A DNA stretch of 64,000 nt. It comes from Dipteris shenzhenensis. Lineage: Eukaryota; Polypodiophyta; Polypodiopsida; Gleicheniales. Position 1 is the stretch's first letter; each line of letters begins with the position of its first letter. Of the stretch, positions 12,301 through 22,108 are shown in pieces. Both the position numbers and the translations under genes were made by a program. The stretch is from the NCBI GenBank assembly GCA_047967505.1, contig CM106538.1. One strand, given 5' to 3'. The notes under the pieces were generated by a model. That model was not told the DNA's origin. It saw only the letters and a program-made list of their open reading frames with translations, and did no database searches.

Positions 12301-12422
12301 GATCTGAGATCAGCAACAAGCCAAAAACTGGAATAGAATCAGATTTTGGACAACTTGCATGAGGAAATCAGGTTGACATTATTGGGCTACGACTTCCTAT
12401 CTTGAGACCTTGAACACTGAGC
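9371..12422. other. Intron sequence, mostly unassigned
   Basis: No complete gene is supported. A minus-strand open frame at 9753-10064 is hydrophilic and protein-like (LVKKLLSVFLDLRTLKREHR) and similar-looking but stop-interrupted frames extend toward 9530 and 10324; I do not recognise the family and it may be a decayed retroelement. A minus-strand frame at 11809-11990 ends at a good donor (CA|GTAAGA) and could be an exon or a Gypsy remnant. The rest (10330-11800, 12000-12420) shows nothing I can name. Confidence 0.4.
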
Positions 12423-12863
12423 TTGCCGATGAACACTTTTGTTTTTTTGAATGCCACTCCACAAACTCTTACTTCTTTAAGGGGAACCTTGAATTTATTT
12501 TGTTCTTCAGCGGTTGCACATATCAATTCAAATCAATCCAATGGCTTCTGGATTAGCGACAAGGACTTGGTGGCATGGCTCACTCTTTCGAGGCCTCAAG
12601 TCTTTTATGAGAGGCATTACTCTTCTTGGGCTCTTTCAGTTTGACGACATGTAGTTGACTCATGCTCCTCAAAATGTTCCCCACTTTTCTTACAGACCTG
12701 CATATGCCTCGGTGGATACTTTTCGAAAGATTCTAGCGAGCATTTCAGCGTGGCATATTTGGAGATCTAGATGCACAGAGGCTATGGATGACTCCCAGGT
12801 CCACCCTTCATAGACATTGGCTAGTACTTGGACAGATATTGTACACACTTTGATGGCCATTGG
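12423..12863 (+). mobile_element. L1 fragment, internally deleted
   Basis: Plus-strand remnant of an L1 ORF2. Its left part (12423-12640) has the post-YADD RT segment (NLFCSSAVAHINSNQSNGFW), similar to FCLAAGAKINWNKSVGF in the full-length L1. Its right part (about 12725-12863) has AWHIWRSRCTEAM and IVHTLM, similar to GWHIWTSRCAQIL and IIHTLR at the L1 C terminus. The zf-RVT region between is missing. It abuts a minus-strand fragment of the other LINE family. Confidence 0.7.
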
Positions 12864-12865
12864 GT

Positions 12866-13050
12866 GCAAACCTGGTCGGGAAAATGGACAGTGATACCGT
12901 CCCCGGATCTCATAATAGCCTAGGTAGACACATAGAAAATGCTCCTCTGTCTCGACCTCCCCCATCGTGCATAGTCTACAAATCCTGTGCTCTCTGGATA
13001 TGCTTACAGCTCTCCCTGCCACAATCCTCAGATGAAAGGGAGCTTAGTGG
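12866..13050 (-). mobile_element. Second-family LINE, ORF2 C-terminal fragment
   Basis: Minus-strand fragment encoding CRLCTMGEVETEEHF and YYEIRGRYH, the same zinc-binding block as at 13.95 kb and 57.95 kb. It ends at the junction with the plus-strand L1 fragment near 12865, so the two LINE fragments face each other with no recognisable tails. Confidence 0.7.
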
Positions 13051-13170
13051 AGAGGATAAAGATGAAGCGGGAGCTTCGTGGAGCTTGATGGAGAGTCAGA
13101 TGGAGACGGAACTTCACGGAGAGGGGGATGGAGAGGGAGATGGAGAGGAACGGAGAGGAAGCTTGCTGGA
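13051..13170. repeat. Purine-rich GGAGA low-complexity tract
   Basis: Irregular GGAGAGGGNGATGG steps on the plus strand, directly 3' of the LINE tail. Composition resembles the minisatellite at 18.49-19.08 kb on the other side of the LINE. Confidence 0.5.
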
Positions 13171-13190
13171 GAAAGAAAGAAAGAAAGAAA

Positions 13191-13230
13191 GTTTATTAAA
13201 GTCTTCGGGAGACCGTGAAGGTCTATGAGA
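13191..13230 (-). other. LINE 3'-terminal hairpins and tail signal
   Basis: On the element strand the last bases read AGACC-TTCAC-GGTCT, then GTCT-CCCGA-AGAC, then TTTAATAAACTTTC. Two short stems thus sit directly before the CTTT repeat. The copy ending at 58645 keeps both stems with different loops (AGACC-CATC-GGTCT; GTCTTC-C-GAAGAC). In several LINE clades a 3' stem-loop is the site where the reverse transcriptase binds its own RNA; that role here is inference. Confidence 0.55.
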
Positions 13231-13454
13231 CTAAAGATAACTGATACAATGAGCATAACGGTGGCGGTCTCAAAACGGGCCAGCCAACCGTTTCTACAAA
13301 AAAGAGGTTATGAAGGACGGTGTGTCTAGTCCTAATACAAAAAATATGTGTCTACCTCCAGATGATACAAAAAAGAAGAAGGGGGGGGCACCAAAAATGG
13401 GGCAGAGGAGGGAGATACAATATATATGTGCAGGTGGTGATCGTCAGAGACCAA

Positions 13455-16400
13455 TCATAGAGGGGCCGTCAAATGGGAGGCCGGAAAAAACCCTGCAATA
13501 GATGATTGGCCTTTGACGTCACGCGACCTAGTCGAGCTCGGTCATCGGGGGCGGCGGGTGGCCCTGTGGATGAGGGCAACTGTAACCCCGGTGGGGCGGG
13601 CAGAGAGCAGAGACAAGATGTCATGGACCCGGATGTGTGAGTTTGTCCGCTGGTGCAGCTGTCGTGGCTCTGGCTCTCGCTCACGTCCGCGTCGTCGGCT
13701 AGACTGAGGAGAGATATCCTGTGACTGGAAGAAATCAGTGATGGGCTGCTGGGTGTCCTCACGCTGTGTGTGCTACGCATGTCGCCGTGCTCGGAGAGAG
13801 GTATCTCGGTGGCGAGTCATCTCATGTAAGAAAGCAGCTAGGCATCGCTGATCCGAGAACTGCAGCATGTGTGGGAGGGGGCTGAATCCGTCGCGGAAGA
13901 GGCAGTGGTACCGGCCTCGAATGGCATAATAGATAGGACATCTGAAGCAAAGTGCTCCTCCGACTCGATCTCCTGCAAGTCGCAAAGTGGACAAAGGCGG
14001 CCCTCTCGTGGGATACCCTCTGCGCGTCCGCTCTCGATCCGTAATCGGTGTGACGAAACCCTAAACTGACCGAGGGAGATCCGGAGCGCATGTGGTAGAT
14101 GAAGCTGTGTGTAACCCGGAGGTGTGATGAAGCCCTCCTGTGAAATATGGAGGCAGTGTCGGCGGTAGAAGTCGAGCTTCACAGGAAGCTCGGGGTAAAG
14201 AAACTATGTCCGCCAGGTGTGGAGCTGGAGCAGCTCTGCTCGAATGAGCCGGTTGACCTCCTGGTCAGTGGGGGAGAGGGGAGATGGTGGAGCGTCGAGG
14301 CTGTACTGAAAAGGAGGCAACCGGTCTAAGTTGAGGCCTAGTCGGGTGAACCAACTGCAAAGACGACTATACCAGCATCGCTGGTCCCCATCAACGGATG
14401 AGGCCACAGAGGAGGATAGGGCTAGCCAAGGTAGGCGGAGGCGACCGTCGAAGGAGGAGCTGAAATCCCTGACTCTGTGTAGATAAGTGATAGCCTCGAA
14501 AGCCGCATCGAGCTGTAAGGGTGAGGCGCCGAACTCTGCTAGAATGATCTGGTGTGGTACCGATGGTTTGCTGCGGATCATCCGAGCAAACATCAATATT
14601 TGTAGGCGCTCGACTCGAGCCCACTCTATGTCTGAAAGGTCGGCTCCCCACCACGGGCTACCGTACATGCCTGCTGGGCGGACCAAAGAATCAAAAAGGA
14701 GAGACTTGGTCCGCGGGTCCTGGAAGTGGAAGTGGTAGCACTGTCGCTCCAGCCTGGCAAGAGCGGCGTAGCCCCGACTGATCCTGGACTGCATGGCTGG
14801 GCGCATCGTGAAGATCAGGCCTAAGAAGACAACGCCCAAGTATGTGTAAGAGTCAACTATCTCAACAGGGTCGCCGGCGAAGAGGAACTGCTCTCGGTGC
14901 ATAGCGAGTCTGGAAGTGTTGAAGATCATCACCTTGGTTTTCCCAAGGTTGACCTTCAAGTCATGTGTATCACAGAAGACCTGAAGTCCATCCAGGTGTC
15001 GCTGAAGACCAGTAGCAGAAGAGGATAGTAGTACTACATCGTCTGCGTATAGGAGAGTCTGGATGACAGCCTCCGTAAGAGAGCAGCCTGCACCTCCGAG
15101 TGTCTTGATGGTGGTCTCGAGCTCGTCGATGTAGAGGCCAAATAGAGTCGGTGACAAGGGACATCCTTGTTTGACTCCGATAGTGCTCGTGATCTTTGGG
15201 GTCCAGCTGGTGCCAATCCTGACCTGGCCCATCACCCGCTCATAGAGAGCTACTACTGCCTAGATAACCTCCGAGTCGTAGCCTAACTCCTGCAGGCGTT
15301 TGACGAGTCGGGCGCAGGGAACGGTGTCGAATGTCTTGCGGAAATCCACAAAGCAACAATATACTCTCTGTCTCCTGTGTCTTGCCTCCTCAATGATCCC
15401 TCTAAGTGTAAAAATGTGATCGTAAGTCGAGTGATCCACCCTGAAACTGGCCTGTCCGGATGCCCTCAGTCCCTGTACCTCTGCGCGAGCACTGACCTCG
15501 CCATCTAACACTGATGCATAGATCTTGGACATAACATGTCCAATCATGATGGTCCTGTAATTCCCTGGATCCATGGGATCTCCTGCTTTGTGGATGGGTG
15601 TGATAGTGTTCAGGGTCCAGGCTCTAGGGAACCCGTGGCAGACAGCTTCATTGAACAGCGTTGCCAGGACGGGGGCTAGAGTTTTGATGCCATAGGCAAC
15701 AAACTCTGTGCATAGGCCCTCATGATCCTTAGCTCGGCCGTTGTGAAGCTTAAGCGCTGCGTGGGTGACTCCCTGGGTTGTGAAGAGGGTGCAAGAAGTG
15801 GGGCGGGGGGTGGCTGAGAGGTCGGGAGGAGGCTGATCAGGGATATCATAGAGTGTACGTGCGTAGGAGTGCCAGAGGGAAGTGTCTGTGAGGGGGGAGG
15901 GGGATCGGTGTTCTAGGAATTTCCTCCAGAAATCCTTGGAGTTGCTACTAAACAGAATGTTCAGTAGCGTATCCTCATTCTGGCGCAGGAAGGCTAGCTT
16001 CTTGCGACAGACTAGTCGACGATAATCCCTGGTGAGATGTGGGTTGGCCCTAGCGTTTCGCTGGGTCGTGAGTCGGAGTGTGCGGCGTAATGCTTTACAC
16101 TCGTCATCATACCAGCTATTGCAAGGGGTGGAGCCAGTGGGTGGAGGGCGGGTGGACCGAGTAGTGGAAGGAAAAATGTGGCAGACTGCATTGTGAAGGG
16201 AGTGGGTGATAAGGGCGGCTCGGTGATCTAGAGAGGGTATGGTGTCTATGTGTCTGAGGAGGGAGGCTAGGTGGGCTGAGTAATCAGGTGAGAGGTTATG
16301 TTCAAAGTGTATATCATGATAGGTAGTGTAGTGCGGGGTGTGGCTGGGAGGGCCTCGAGGCGCAAGGATATGAAAGAACAGATAAGTGTGGTCGGCTCCT

Positions 16401-17224
16401 AGGGGTAAGGGTGCAGTACGGAAGTCAGTGATCTGTGGGGCTAAAGCAGGAGATCCTAGAATGTAGTCGACGACACTGGCTCCTCCGCCATGTGGAAAAC
16501 ATGTGAAACCAGAGGAGGCAAGCCACCAATCTAGTCCATTGTAGATGACCAAATCATGTATACGTCCAAGGTCCAAAAGAGCTTGCCTATACGCAGTAAC
16601 GGGAGCGCGACTGTCGACCGAGGAGCGGGGGAAGCCCGAGTCCTCTATGTCCATCTCAGGTAATAGGACCGGATCTGAGTGGAAGTCCAAGAGTGATGTC
16701 TGATGTGCACCTGTCCTTGCATTGAAATCCCCAACTAGGAGGACCTCTCTGCGTCTGGAGAACTCCACAATGTCTGAGTAGAGATCTAAATAGGGGGATA
16801 CCCCCGTATCCTCACGTAGCATCCGTGCGAAATGTGACGTCTCAGGAGGAAAGTAGCAGACTGCAATAAAGAGGTCGCATGTGGAGGGGCGTCGAAATTG
16901 GAGCCATAGATAACGGGCATGGACATCCCGTCTAACCACGGATATCAAGCTCGTGAGTGCTGAACGAAAGAGTACTGCAACTCCGCCTGATCCTCGGACC
17001 CCCCCAGTATGTCTGGTCTCCTCACGGAACACTAACTCCCAGGTATAGCCACTGACCGAGGGGAGAGGGCGCTCGGGGCTCTGATGTGTCTCTGTATAGA
17101 AAACGATGTCGCGTCCAGTATATGACTCTGAGAAGTTCCCAGGGTCAGACCATAGGGTACCATTACAGTTCCATATGGTGCATGCCAAAGGTACTGTGTG
17201 CTAAGTCTGAATCTCATAGACCAT
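13455..17224 (-). pseudogene. ORF2 of second LINE: endonuclease-RT
   Basis: Starts at ATG 17224-17222, then TAG at 17201-17203 and the endonuclease start TIWNCNG. Endonuclease motifs TETHQS, VGDFNAR and GADHTYLFF follow (about residues 25-270). RT motifs are TPIHKAGDP, NYRTI, FRKTFDTVP, GVKQGCPLSP and catalytic YADD (about 15030). The C-terminal zinc block CPLCDLQEIESEEHF and YHCLFRDG lies at 14010-13900. The frame is continuous apart from TAG stops (17201, 15260, 14204, 13773), one CGA-type TGA near 13553 and a frameshift near 13943. The tail carries QPITDFF (about 13735) and QSSIAGFF (about 13490), both fitting the PCNA-binding PIP box. Confidence 0.82.
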
Positions 17225-17278
17225 GTCTCCCTATTTGGGGGGGGAGCCTGCTACCGTGTCTGGAGTACCTGGTGGGGC

Positions 17279-18347
17279 TCAGCGGCGGGGGCAAACTAAT
17301 AGGTGGCCATCTCGGACGACAGCCCACTTTCCCTCCTGACGGGCTACATCTCGCTGCTGAAGCAGGGTGCGCCGCTCTTCCACCTACATAGGTGTGAGAT
17401 CCTCATCCATGAAGATAGTAGGGTGATCCCGTAGTGTAGCACGCTGCCTGAGTGCTGCAAGTCGAGCCTGAGTATCCCTGAATCGGATGATGAGTGGCTG
17501 TGGCGTGTGGGGTCCCGTCCTGTGCGCCATGCATGCTCGATCCCATGCTCGACGAGGCCGAGGGTAGAGGTCACGAAAGCAGTCGCGTCCGCTAAGGGGG
17601 TGAGTGAATCTGCAGGGGGGATACCTCGTACTCGGATGTTGAGAGCCTTACTGGCCCTCTGTTCCTGCTCGGCGATGGTGGCCGAGACTGCTGCTTTGGG
17701 TGCCCGTCTCGCAATGCCCACCTATCTGCTAGTCTCCGCAATAGCAGTCTAGATGATAGCGATCCGCTCCTCCACCTCTAGTGTAGTGCGCGGGGCTGCT
17801 GTGACTGTAGCAGTGAGAGAGACAACCTCCTGACGGAGGTGAGTGATCTCCTAGCGCATGCTCTGAATAAGCTGATCTTGTGCTACGGTATGATCCCGTA
17901 GTCGATGTAGCTCCATAAAGATGTAATCTATCGTCTCAGGTGGGACCCGGGGGGGTGCGAACTGGGACTGGCGTAGGGCTGGGGGGGCGTGGGAGATAGG
18001 CTGGCTGTATATGGCAGGGGAGTGGAGAAAGGCTGCTGGGTGAGGGGAAGGGGGGATACAAGAGTGGTGGAGACAAAAGGGAGCTCTGTGGGGGGTGAGG
18101 AACTGTGACCCTCTCCTATGGGGGGCAGGCTGAGGGCGGTGGTAACGGGGTTATTTGGTACACTGGTGGTGGGGGAGGCAGTGGTCGGAGTAGAGATGAT
18201 GGCTGCGGGAGAAAGAACTGCATTGGTGCCCATTGCACCCGATGTTTTCAGGACTGGTTGGTTGTCAATTGCTAATCCACTCCTAGAGATGCGCTTTGTG
18301 ATGTCTCCCACAATTGGCTTCCGAGACTGTTTGGGTTTTTGGGCCAT
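17279..18347 (-). pseudogene. ORF1 of second LINE: coiled-coil/RRM-like
   Basis: Starts MAQKPKQSRKPIVGDITKRI at 18347. A Ser/Pro/Thr-rich linker is followed by a coiled-coil-like helix (HTVAQDQLIQSM, EEITHLRQEV region, about 17900-17760), then ALNIRVRGIPPAD (about 17645), which resembles the RRM-like core of L1-type ORF1 proteins, and a basic C terminus with RDVARQEGKWAV. The frame shifts near 17930 and near 17400 and has several TAG stops where the context suggests glutamine (for example before EITHLRQ and VEERRTLL). Stops at TGA 17281-17279, 54 bases before ORF2. Confidence 0.65.
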
Positions 18348-18479
18348 TGTAGGACTTGTTTAGGTGCACGATTTCCTGCAGAGGCAGATCTTGTTCAGCA
18401 TTGCTGTAGGGGTGTGCAGGCCTGCGCAGGGCCAGTGGCAAGCCAAGGCTTGCAGCTGACAAGGGCCCTCAGACCACGG

Positions 18480-19085
18480 GGCAGCAGGCCAAGTGTAGCG
18501 GGATGAGGGGGGAGGCTGGAGGCAGGCAGCGGGGGGGAAGGAGACAGGCAGCGAAGGGGCTGGAGGCACGCAGCGGGGGGGGCTGGAGGCAGGCAGCGGG
18601 GGGGAGCTGGAAAGGCTGGAGGCAAGCGGTGGGGCAACGGGGAGGAGGTAGCGGGGGAGCTGGAGAGGAGACGGGAGGGGGGACGGAGAGGCTGCAAGAG
18701 GGGGAGCGAGGCGGAGAGGCTACGGGAGGGGGGGTGGCGTAGAGGCTACGGGAGGGGGGGGCAGAGCGGAGAGGCTGCGAGAGGGGGGACGGAGAGGCTG
18801 CGAGAGGGGGAGCGGGGCGGAGAGGCTACGGGAGGGGGGGGCAGAGCGGAGAGGCTACGGGAGGGGGGGGGCAGAGCGGAGAGGCTACGGGAGGGGGGGC
18901 AGAGCGGAGAGGATACGGGAGGGGGAACGGAGAGGCTGCGAGAGGGGGAGCGGGGAGAGGCTGCAAGAGGGGGAGGGGAGCGGGGAGCGGAGAGGCTGCA
19001 GAGGGGGAGGGGGAGCGGTGAGCGGAGAGGCTGCGAGAGGGGGAGGGGGAGGGGGAGGGGGAGCGGGGAGCGGAGAGGCTGCAAG
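18480..19085. repeat. G-rich minisatellite
   Basis: Imperfect tandem units of about 23-30 bases on the plus strand, such as GGAGAGGCTACGGGAGGGGG followed by GCAGAGC, with runs of up to nine G. At least fifteen units can be counted by eye. The plus strand has strong G-quadruplex potential. It lies directly upstream of the second LINE, so it could be that element's 5' UTR, or a separate array. Proline-rich frames on the minus strand are composition artefacts. Confidence 0.75.
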
Positions 19086-19540
19086 AAAGTGCTTTCTTCT
19101 TATCCACATCAATTGACTTGCCAGCTAACTCATCATCAGATTTCAATAAAAACAATAGTGCCGAGAGAGCAGCCTCACTTTGAATCATTCGGGTGACCAC
19201 TTCATCCAAGTTGCTATGCTTGCTCTTCTTTCCAAAGAAGCAGTCACCACTTAGGATCTTAAATGTAGCTGTAATGCCTCTATGACCAGCATAGGGTGAG
19301 TGATGGTTTACCTCTAAAACTTTTGTAGGAGTTCCTCTGTAATGCATAGTTTCTCTTGCATATACATGTGTCGATCATTGATGTAGTAAGCATGGTGAGT
19401 ATCCCCCATCATTAAATGTGTCCGTACTTGAGGAAAATCAGCATCCTCTGCATACATATCCTTAAAAGCCGTCAACTCATCATGATACGTGACTGAGATA
19501 TGCTGAAATACGAGAGAGTGCATTCGCCACTACATTTTCT
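19086..19540 (-). mobile_element. Ty3/Gypsy pol linker fragment fused to unknown sequence
   Basis: On the minus strand 19540-19270 encodes a pol segment between RNase H and integrase: FKDMYAEDADFPQV, YMQEKLCI and, after a stop, HHSPYAGHRGITATF, the HHCC zinc region of integrase. At about 19230 homology to integrase ends abruptly and the frame continues as KKSKHSNLDEVVTRMIQSEA and SALLFLLKSDDELAGKSID down to 19086. That second part is helical and protein-like but I do not recognise it; it could be a captured exon. Confidence 0.6.
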
Positions 19541-19904
19541 TTTCCAAGAGTAATGAATTTGGAAATGAAAGGCAATGCCCTGACCTGGTCCACACAGGTC
19601 TGCACTAAACAGCAACTCTCCAGGCACATACACAAGACCCTGGCTCAGCCTTCACACAGCTAGAAGTGCCTCAGAGGTAGCTGTACAAACTAGGGTCATT
19701 GGTTCCAAGCATTAAGGTCATGGTTTGCCAACTGACCCCCTAGGGGCATTAAATTCCCATGCCTCATTTGCCATGTATCTCTGTGTGGAGCTTGTGTGGC
19801 CTCTCTGCTTGCCTTGTGGCACCTAGGTGTCACCTCTAGAAGCCCCTCGAAGGCCCTGGAGCCCTTCCTTGATGTTTTGAGTCTTCACCCCTACCAAAAG
19901 TCCC
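19541..19904. other. No feature seen
   Basis: Stops in all frames and no repeat or motif that I can identify. Confidence 0.4.
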
Positions 19905-20451
19905 TCATTCTAAAGATGGCGGATTTTTGCAGCTTCTCTCTTGCTGGCTGAAGTCGATTTTGGAGTTTTCTTCGCGCAAGTTCTCCTCCCCTTGGTGCTC
20001 CCTGCTGCTGGCATGCTTCCTCGACTTGGACGCCTCCATTCTGGGCCTTTTCCGAGGGTTTTCTCGCCTTTCTTCACAACAAAAGTCTTCCTTTCTTGCA
20101 TCTGAGGCCATATTCTTGGATGCCTCACTTCTAGCTCTTGTCTGGTGCAAGGCGCACTGAGAATTGAGGTGCTGGTGGGGTGGAATCTTCATTCTGGTGG
20201 ACAAGATCATGGCGGATCTGTTTCAACTTGCTGGACCCTCTCTTTCTTGATCTTTTCTGGTGCTGGAAGTCAGTCATAGGCAGCTCCCTCCTACCAGAGT
20301 CTGTTGTCTGCTGTTCAACCAACTTCTGGGGCTGTTCCGGGCTGAAACAGGCCCTTTCTGTTGGCTGGATTCTTATCTTCTCCTTCTGCTCCTTCTGCTC
20401 TATGCTACTGTCATTCTTGCTAAGATTCTGCAAGGTTGGATGCCTTGCCAT
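19905..20451 (-). pseudogene. Charged Lys/Glu/Gln-rich coding-like block, unknown
   Basis: Two overlapping minus-strand frames (20451-20131 and 20210-19905) encode very hydrophilic protein rich in Lys, Arg, Glu, Gln and Ser, for example LSKNDSSIEQKEQKEKIRI and EERRENPRKRPRMEASKSR. A single frameshift near 20180 would join them. There are no transmembrane segments and no domain I recognise. Such sequence is common in retroelement gag-linker regions and in nuclear proteins. The start and end are undefined. Confidence 0.35.
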
Positions 20452-20734
20452 TGGTTTGGGTGAGGATTGGGGCAGTGGTTGCGATACTCTCTTCCTAGGG
20501 GTGTAGTGGCAAACCTTGGGCTCAGTAATGGCTTTGATCTATGTGAATGCATTGCTTGGCATGATGTCGGGTTGTTCTACTTGTGTTATGCATGGCTATT
20601 GAAGGGAACCAAGAGAATAGCACTGGGACTGGCACAGCCATGGGTTGGCATTGTACTAAGTTGCACCTGCAGGTGAGCTCTTGAAGGAAGTCCCTTGTAT
20701 TTGAGCTAACCAGTGACTAAATAAATACCGCAAG

Positions 20735-20765
20735 GGGCGCCAAGTGTTGGGGCCAACACGTGTCA
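20735..20765 (-). other. Possible LTR edge with TTGGCGCC primer-site-like motif
   Basis: The plus strand reads GGGGCGCCAAG then TGTTGGGGCCAACACG. On the minus strand this gives ...CCAACA, one base, TTGGCGCCCC, the arrangement of an LTR end followed by a primer-binding site. No partner LTR was found, so this is a weak call. Confidence 0.3.
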
Positions 20766-20916
20766 TTTTACATGCTTTTGAGTAGGGGCATTCTAGCCTC
20801 CCTTGTTTTAAATGGTTCAGTGATGCTATGCTGTGAAGATATATGCTCTAAGTAATGCATGTGGGCAATAGCAATGGTTCATGTTGGCTGTATTTCAGTT
20901 TTGTGAGATAATAGTG

Positions 20917-22061
20917 TCAGTTACATTGCCCTTTGTCAGTCAAAGGCCGATTACAGAAGCCTGGCCATCTTTCTTTTGAAACTGGTTGTCCTTCTTCTGA
21001 TCCTTGCCCATTGTGTTTTTTGACTGCTGTGGGGCTTTGGAATCTTTCTAGACCTGCTTGGGCTTTCCCCCGTTCAGCATCATCTCCCGATTCTATGCGA
21101 GAGTCAACTCCCACTCGTAATCTGGCGGGTCGAAGTTCCAAATGGTATAACGGATGTTGGTGTCCAATCCTCAAATGAATTGCTTCATCTTGGCGCTCTC
21201 CGTCACGCTCAATTGCTGCGCTAGCCTGATGACCTTGTTACTATATGTCAACACAAGCAAACCATTCTGGGAGAGACGAGAAAACTCATCTTCAAGATTA
21301 AGCATATATTGGGGTGGGAAAAAACAGGCTTTGAGGTCGTCCACAAACGTTACCCAAACGAAATTCGTCTTAAACGTTGTTGGGTCAGTATGCTTACTAG
21401 CCCAATGTTGCCACCAGGTCACCGCCTCACTTCTAAGATGAGGGGCTACGAGGTGGACTATGTCTTGCTCATCTTGAATCCGCACTAACGGAAAATGAGC
21501 TACAAACTTATGAATAAATTGCAAAATTGCTGAATGGTCACACTTACCATCATACTTAACAAAATTTGGAGTGGACAGAGTGAGAGGTGTTACCTTTGCC
21601 GATGACAAAGTTGTGGCAATGACCGCTACTGCTACGCTCAAACTTGCTTGCATAGTGGCTAACATCTGTTTGTGGTCTAGCTTTTGTTGCCTCTCTGCCT
21701 GAGCGAGCTCTGCACATCGCGGTGCCTCTTTTTTGCGTTCCTCGTGCATCAACAAGAGCAATTTTTCAAAATCGGTAATTCCTCTTTCTTCCAGTGGCTT
21801 TTTTGCTTCTTTTCCCTCCAAACGTTGTTTTGTCTGGTCTAGCTATCTTTTGCTTTCTTCTAGCTGGGATGAATGTTCTTCAACTTGCTGTAGGAGGACC
21901 CGATTCTGCTCTAGAAGGTTCGCCATCACTTCTTGAGCACTTGGCGGACGCAGATCTTGTTGGTAGTCTTTCTCCTCTTCAAAGTCTTCAAGGGTGAATC
22001 CTTTCCTTGACCCTTCCATGGCACTTGATTGTGTGTCCTTTCCGGATCTCAACACAACCAT
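20917..22061 (-). pseudogene. Ty3/Gypsy gag (element D)
   Basis: Starts MVVLRSGKD at 22061, a start typical of plant Gypsy gag, 35 bases from the primer site. A coiled-coil-like stretch (LLEQNRVLLQQVEEH) is followed by TAG at 21843-21845 and the capsid-like part: VKYDGKCDHSAILQFIHKF, AVTWWQHW, FFPPQYMLNLEDEF and SRLSQNGLLVLTYSNKVIRL. It then degrades through stops to about 20917 without reaching a zinc knuckle. No pol follows, so this is the 5' end only. The protein would assemble virus-like particles. Confidence 0.75.
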
Positions 22062-22095
22062 ACACTCGCGGTAGTCAAGCTGGATATAGACCGAA

Positions 22096-22107
22096 GCTCT
22101 GATACCA
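22096..22107 (-). other. Primer-binding site, initiator tRNA-Met type
   Basis: TGGTATCAGAGC on the minus strand, one base from the LTR end at 22109. It supports 22109-23125 being the 5' LTR of element D. Confidence 0.8.
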
Positions 22108-22108
22108 A

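Larger units (their letters stand above)
13171..18347 (-). mobile_element. APE-type LINE, second family, near full length
   Basis: A non-LTR element of about 5.2 kb on the minus strand: ORF1 (18347-17279), a 54-base gap, ORF2 (17224-13455), a short 3' UTR and a (CTTT)n tail (13190-13171) directly after TTTAATAAAC. It differs from plant L1: a short ORF1, a compact endonuclease-RT, a CCHC-like block (CPLCDLQEIESEEHF) near the C terminus and a microsatellite rather than poly(A) tail. Clade is uncertain; the tail recalls RTE- or I-like groups. The 5' end is unclear and may include the minisatellite to 19085. I found no target-site duplication. Two other copies of the 3' end occur at 12866-13050 and 57859-58645. 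Confidence 0.8.

Noticed and set aside
1932-17224. Reassignment of TAG to glutamine in this organism
   Set aside because: TAG often falls where Gln is expected, but CGA-type TGA stops and frameshifts occur with them and the WASHC4 exons use CAG/CAA for Gln and no TAG in frame. C-to-T decay is simpler.
18395-19084. Proline-rich proteins (PLRSPLPL repeats)
   Set aside because: They are frames through the G-rich minisatellite; all three minus frames are open for the same reason.
20745-20760. Palindrome TGTTGGGGCCAACA as an operator or hairpin
   Set aside because: Better explained as an LTR end beside a TGGCGCC primer-site-like motif; centre is not a true palindrome.
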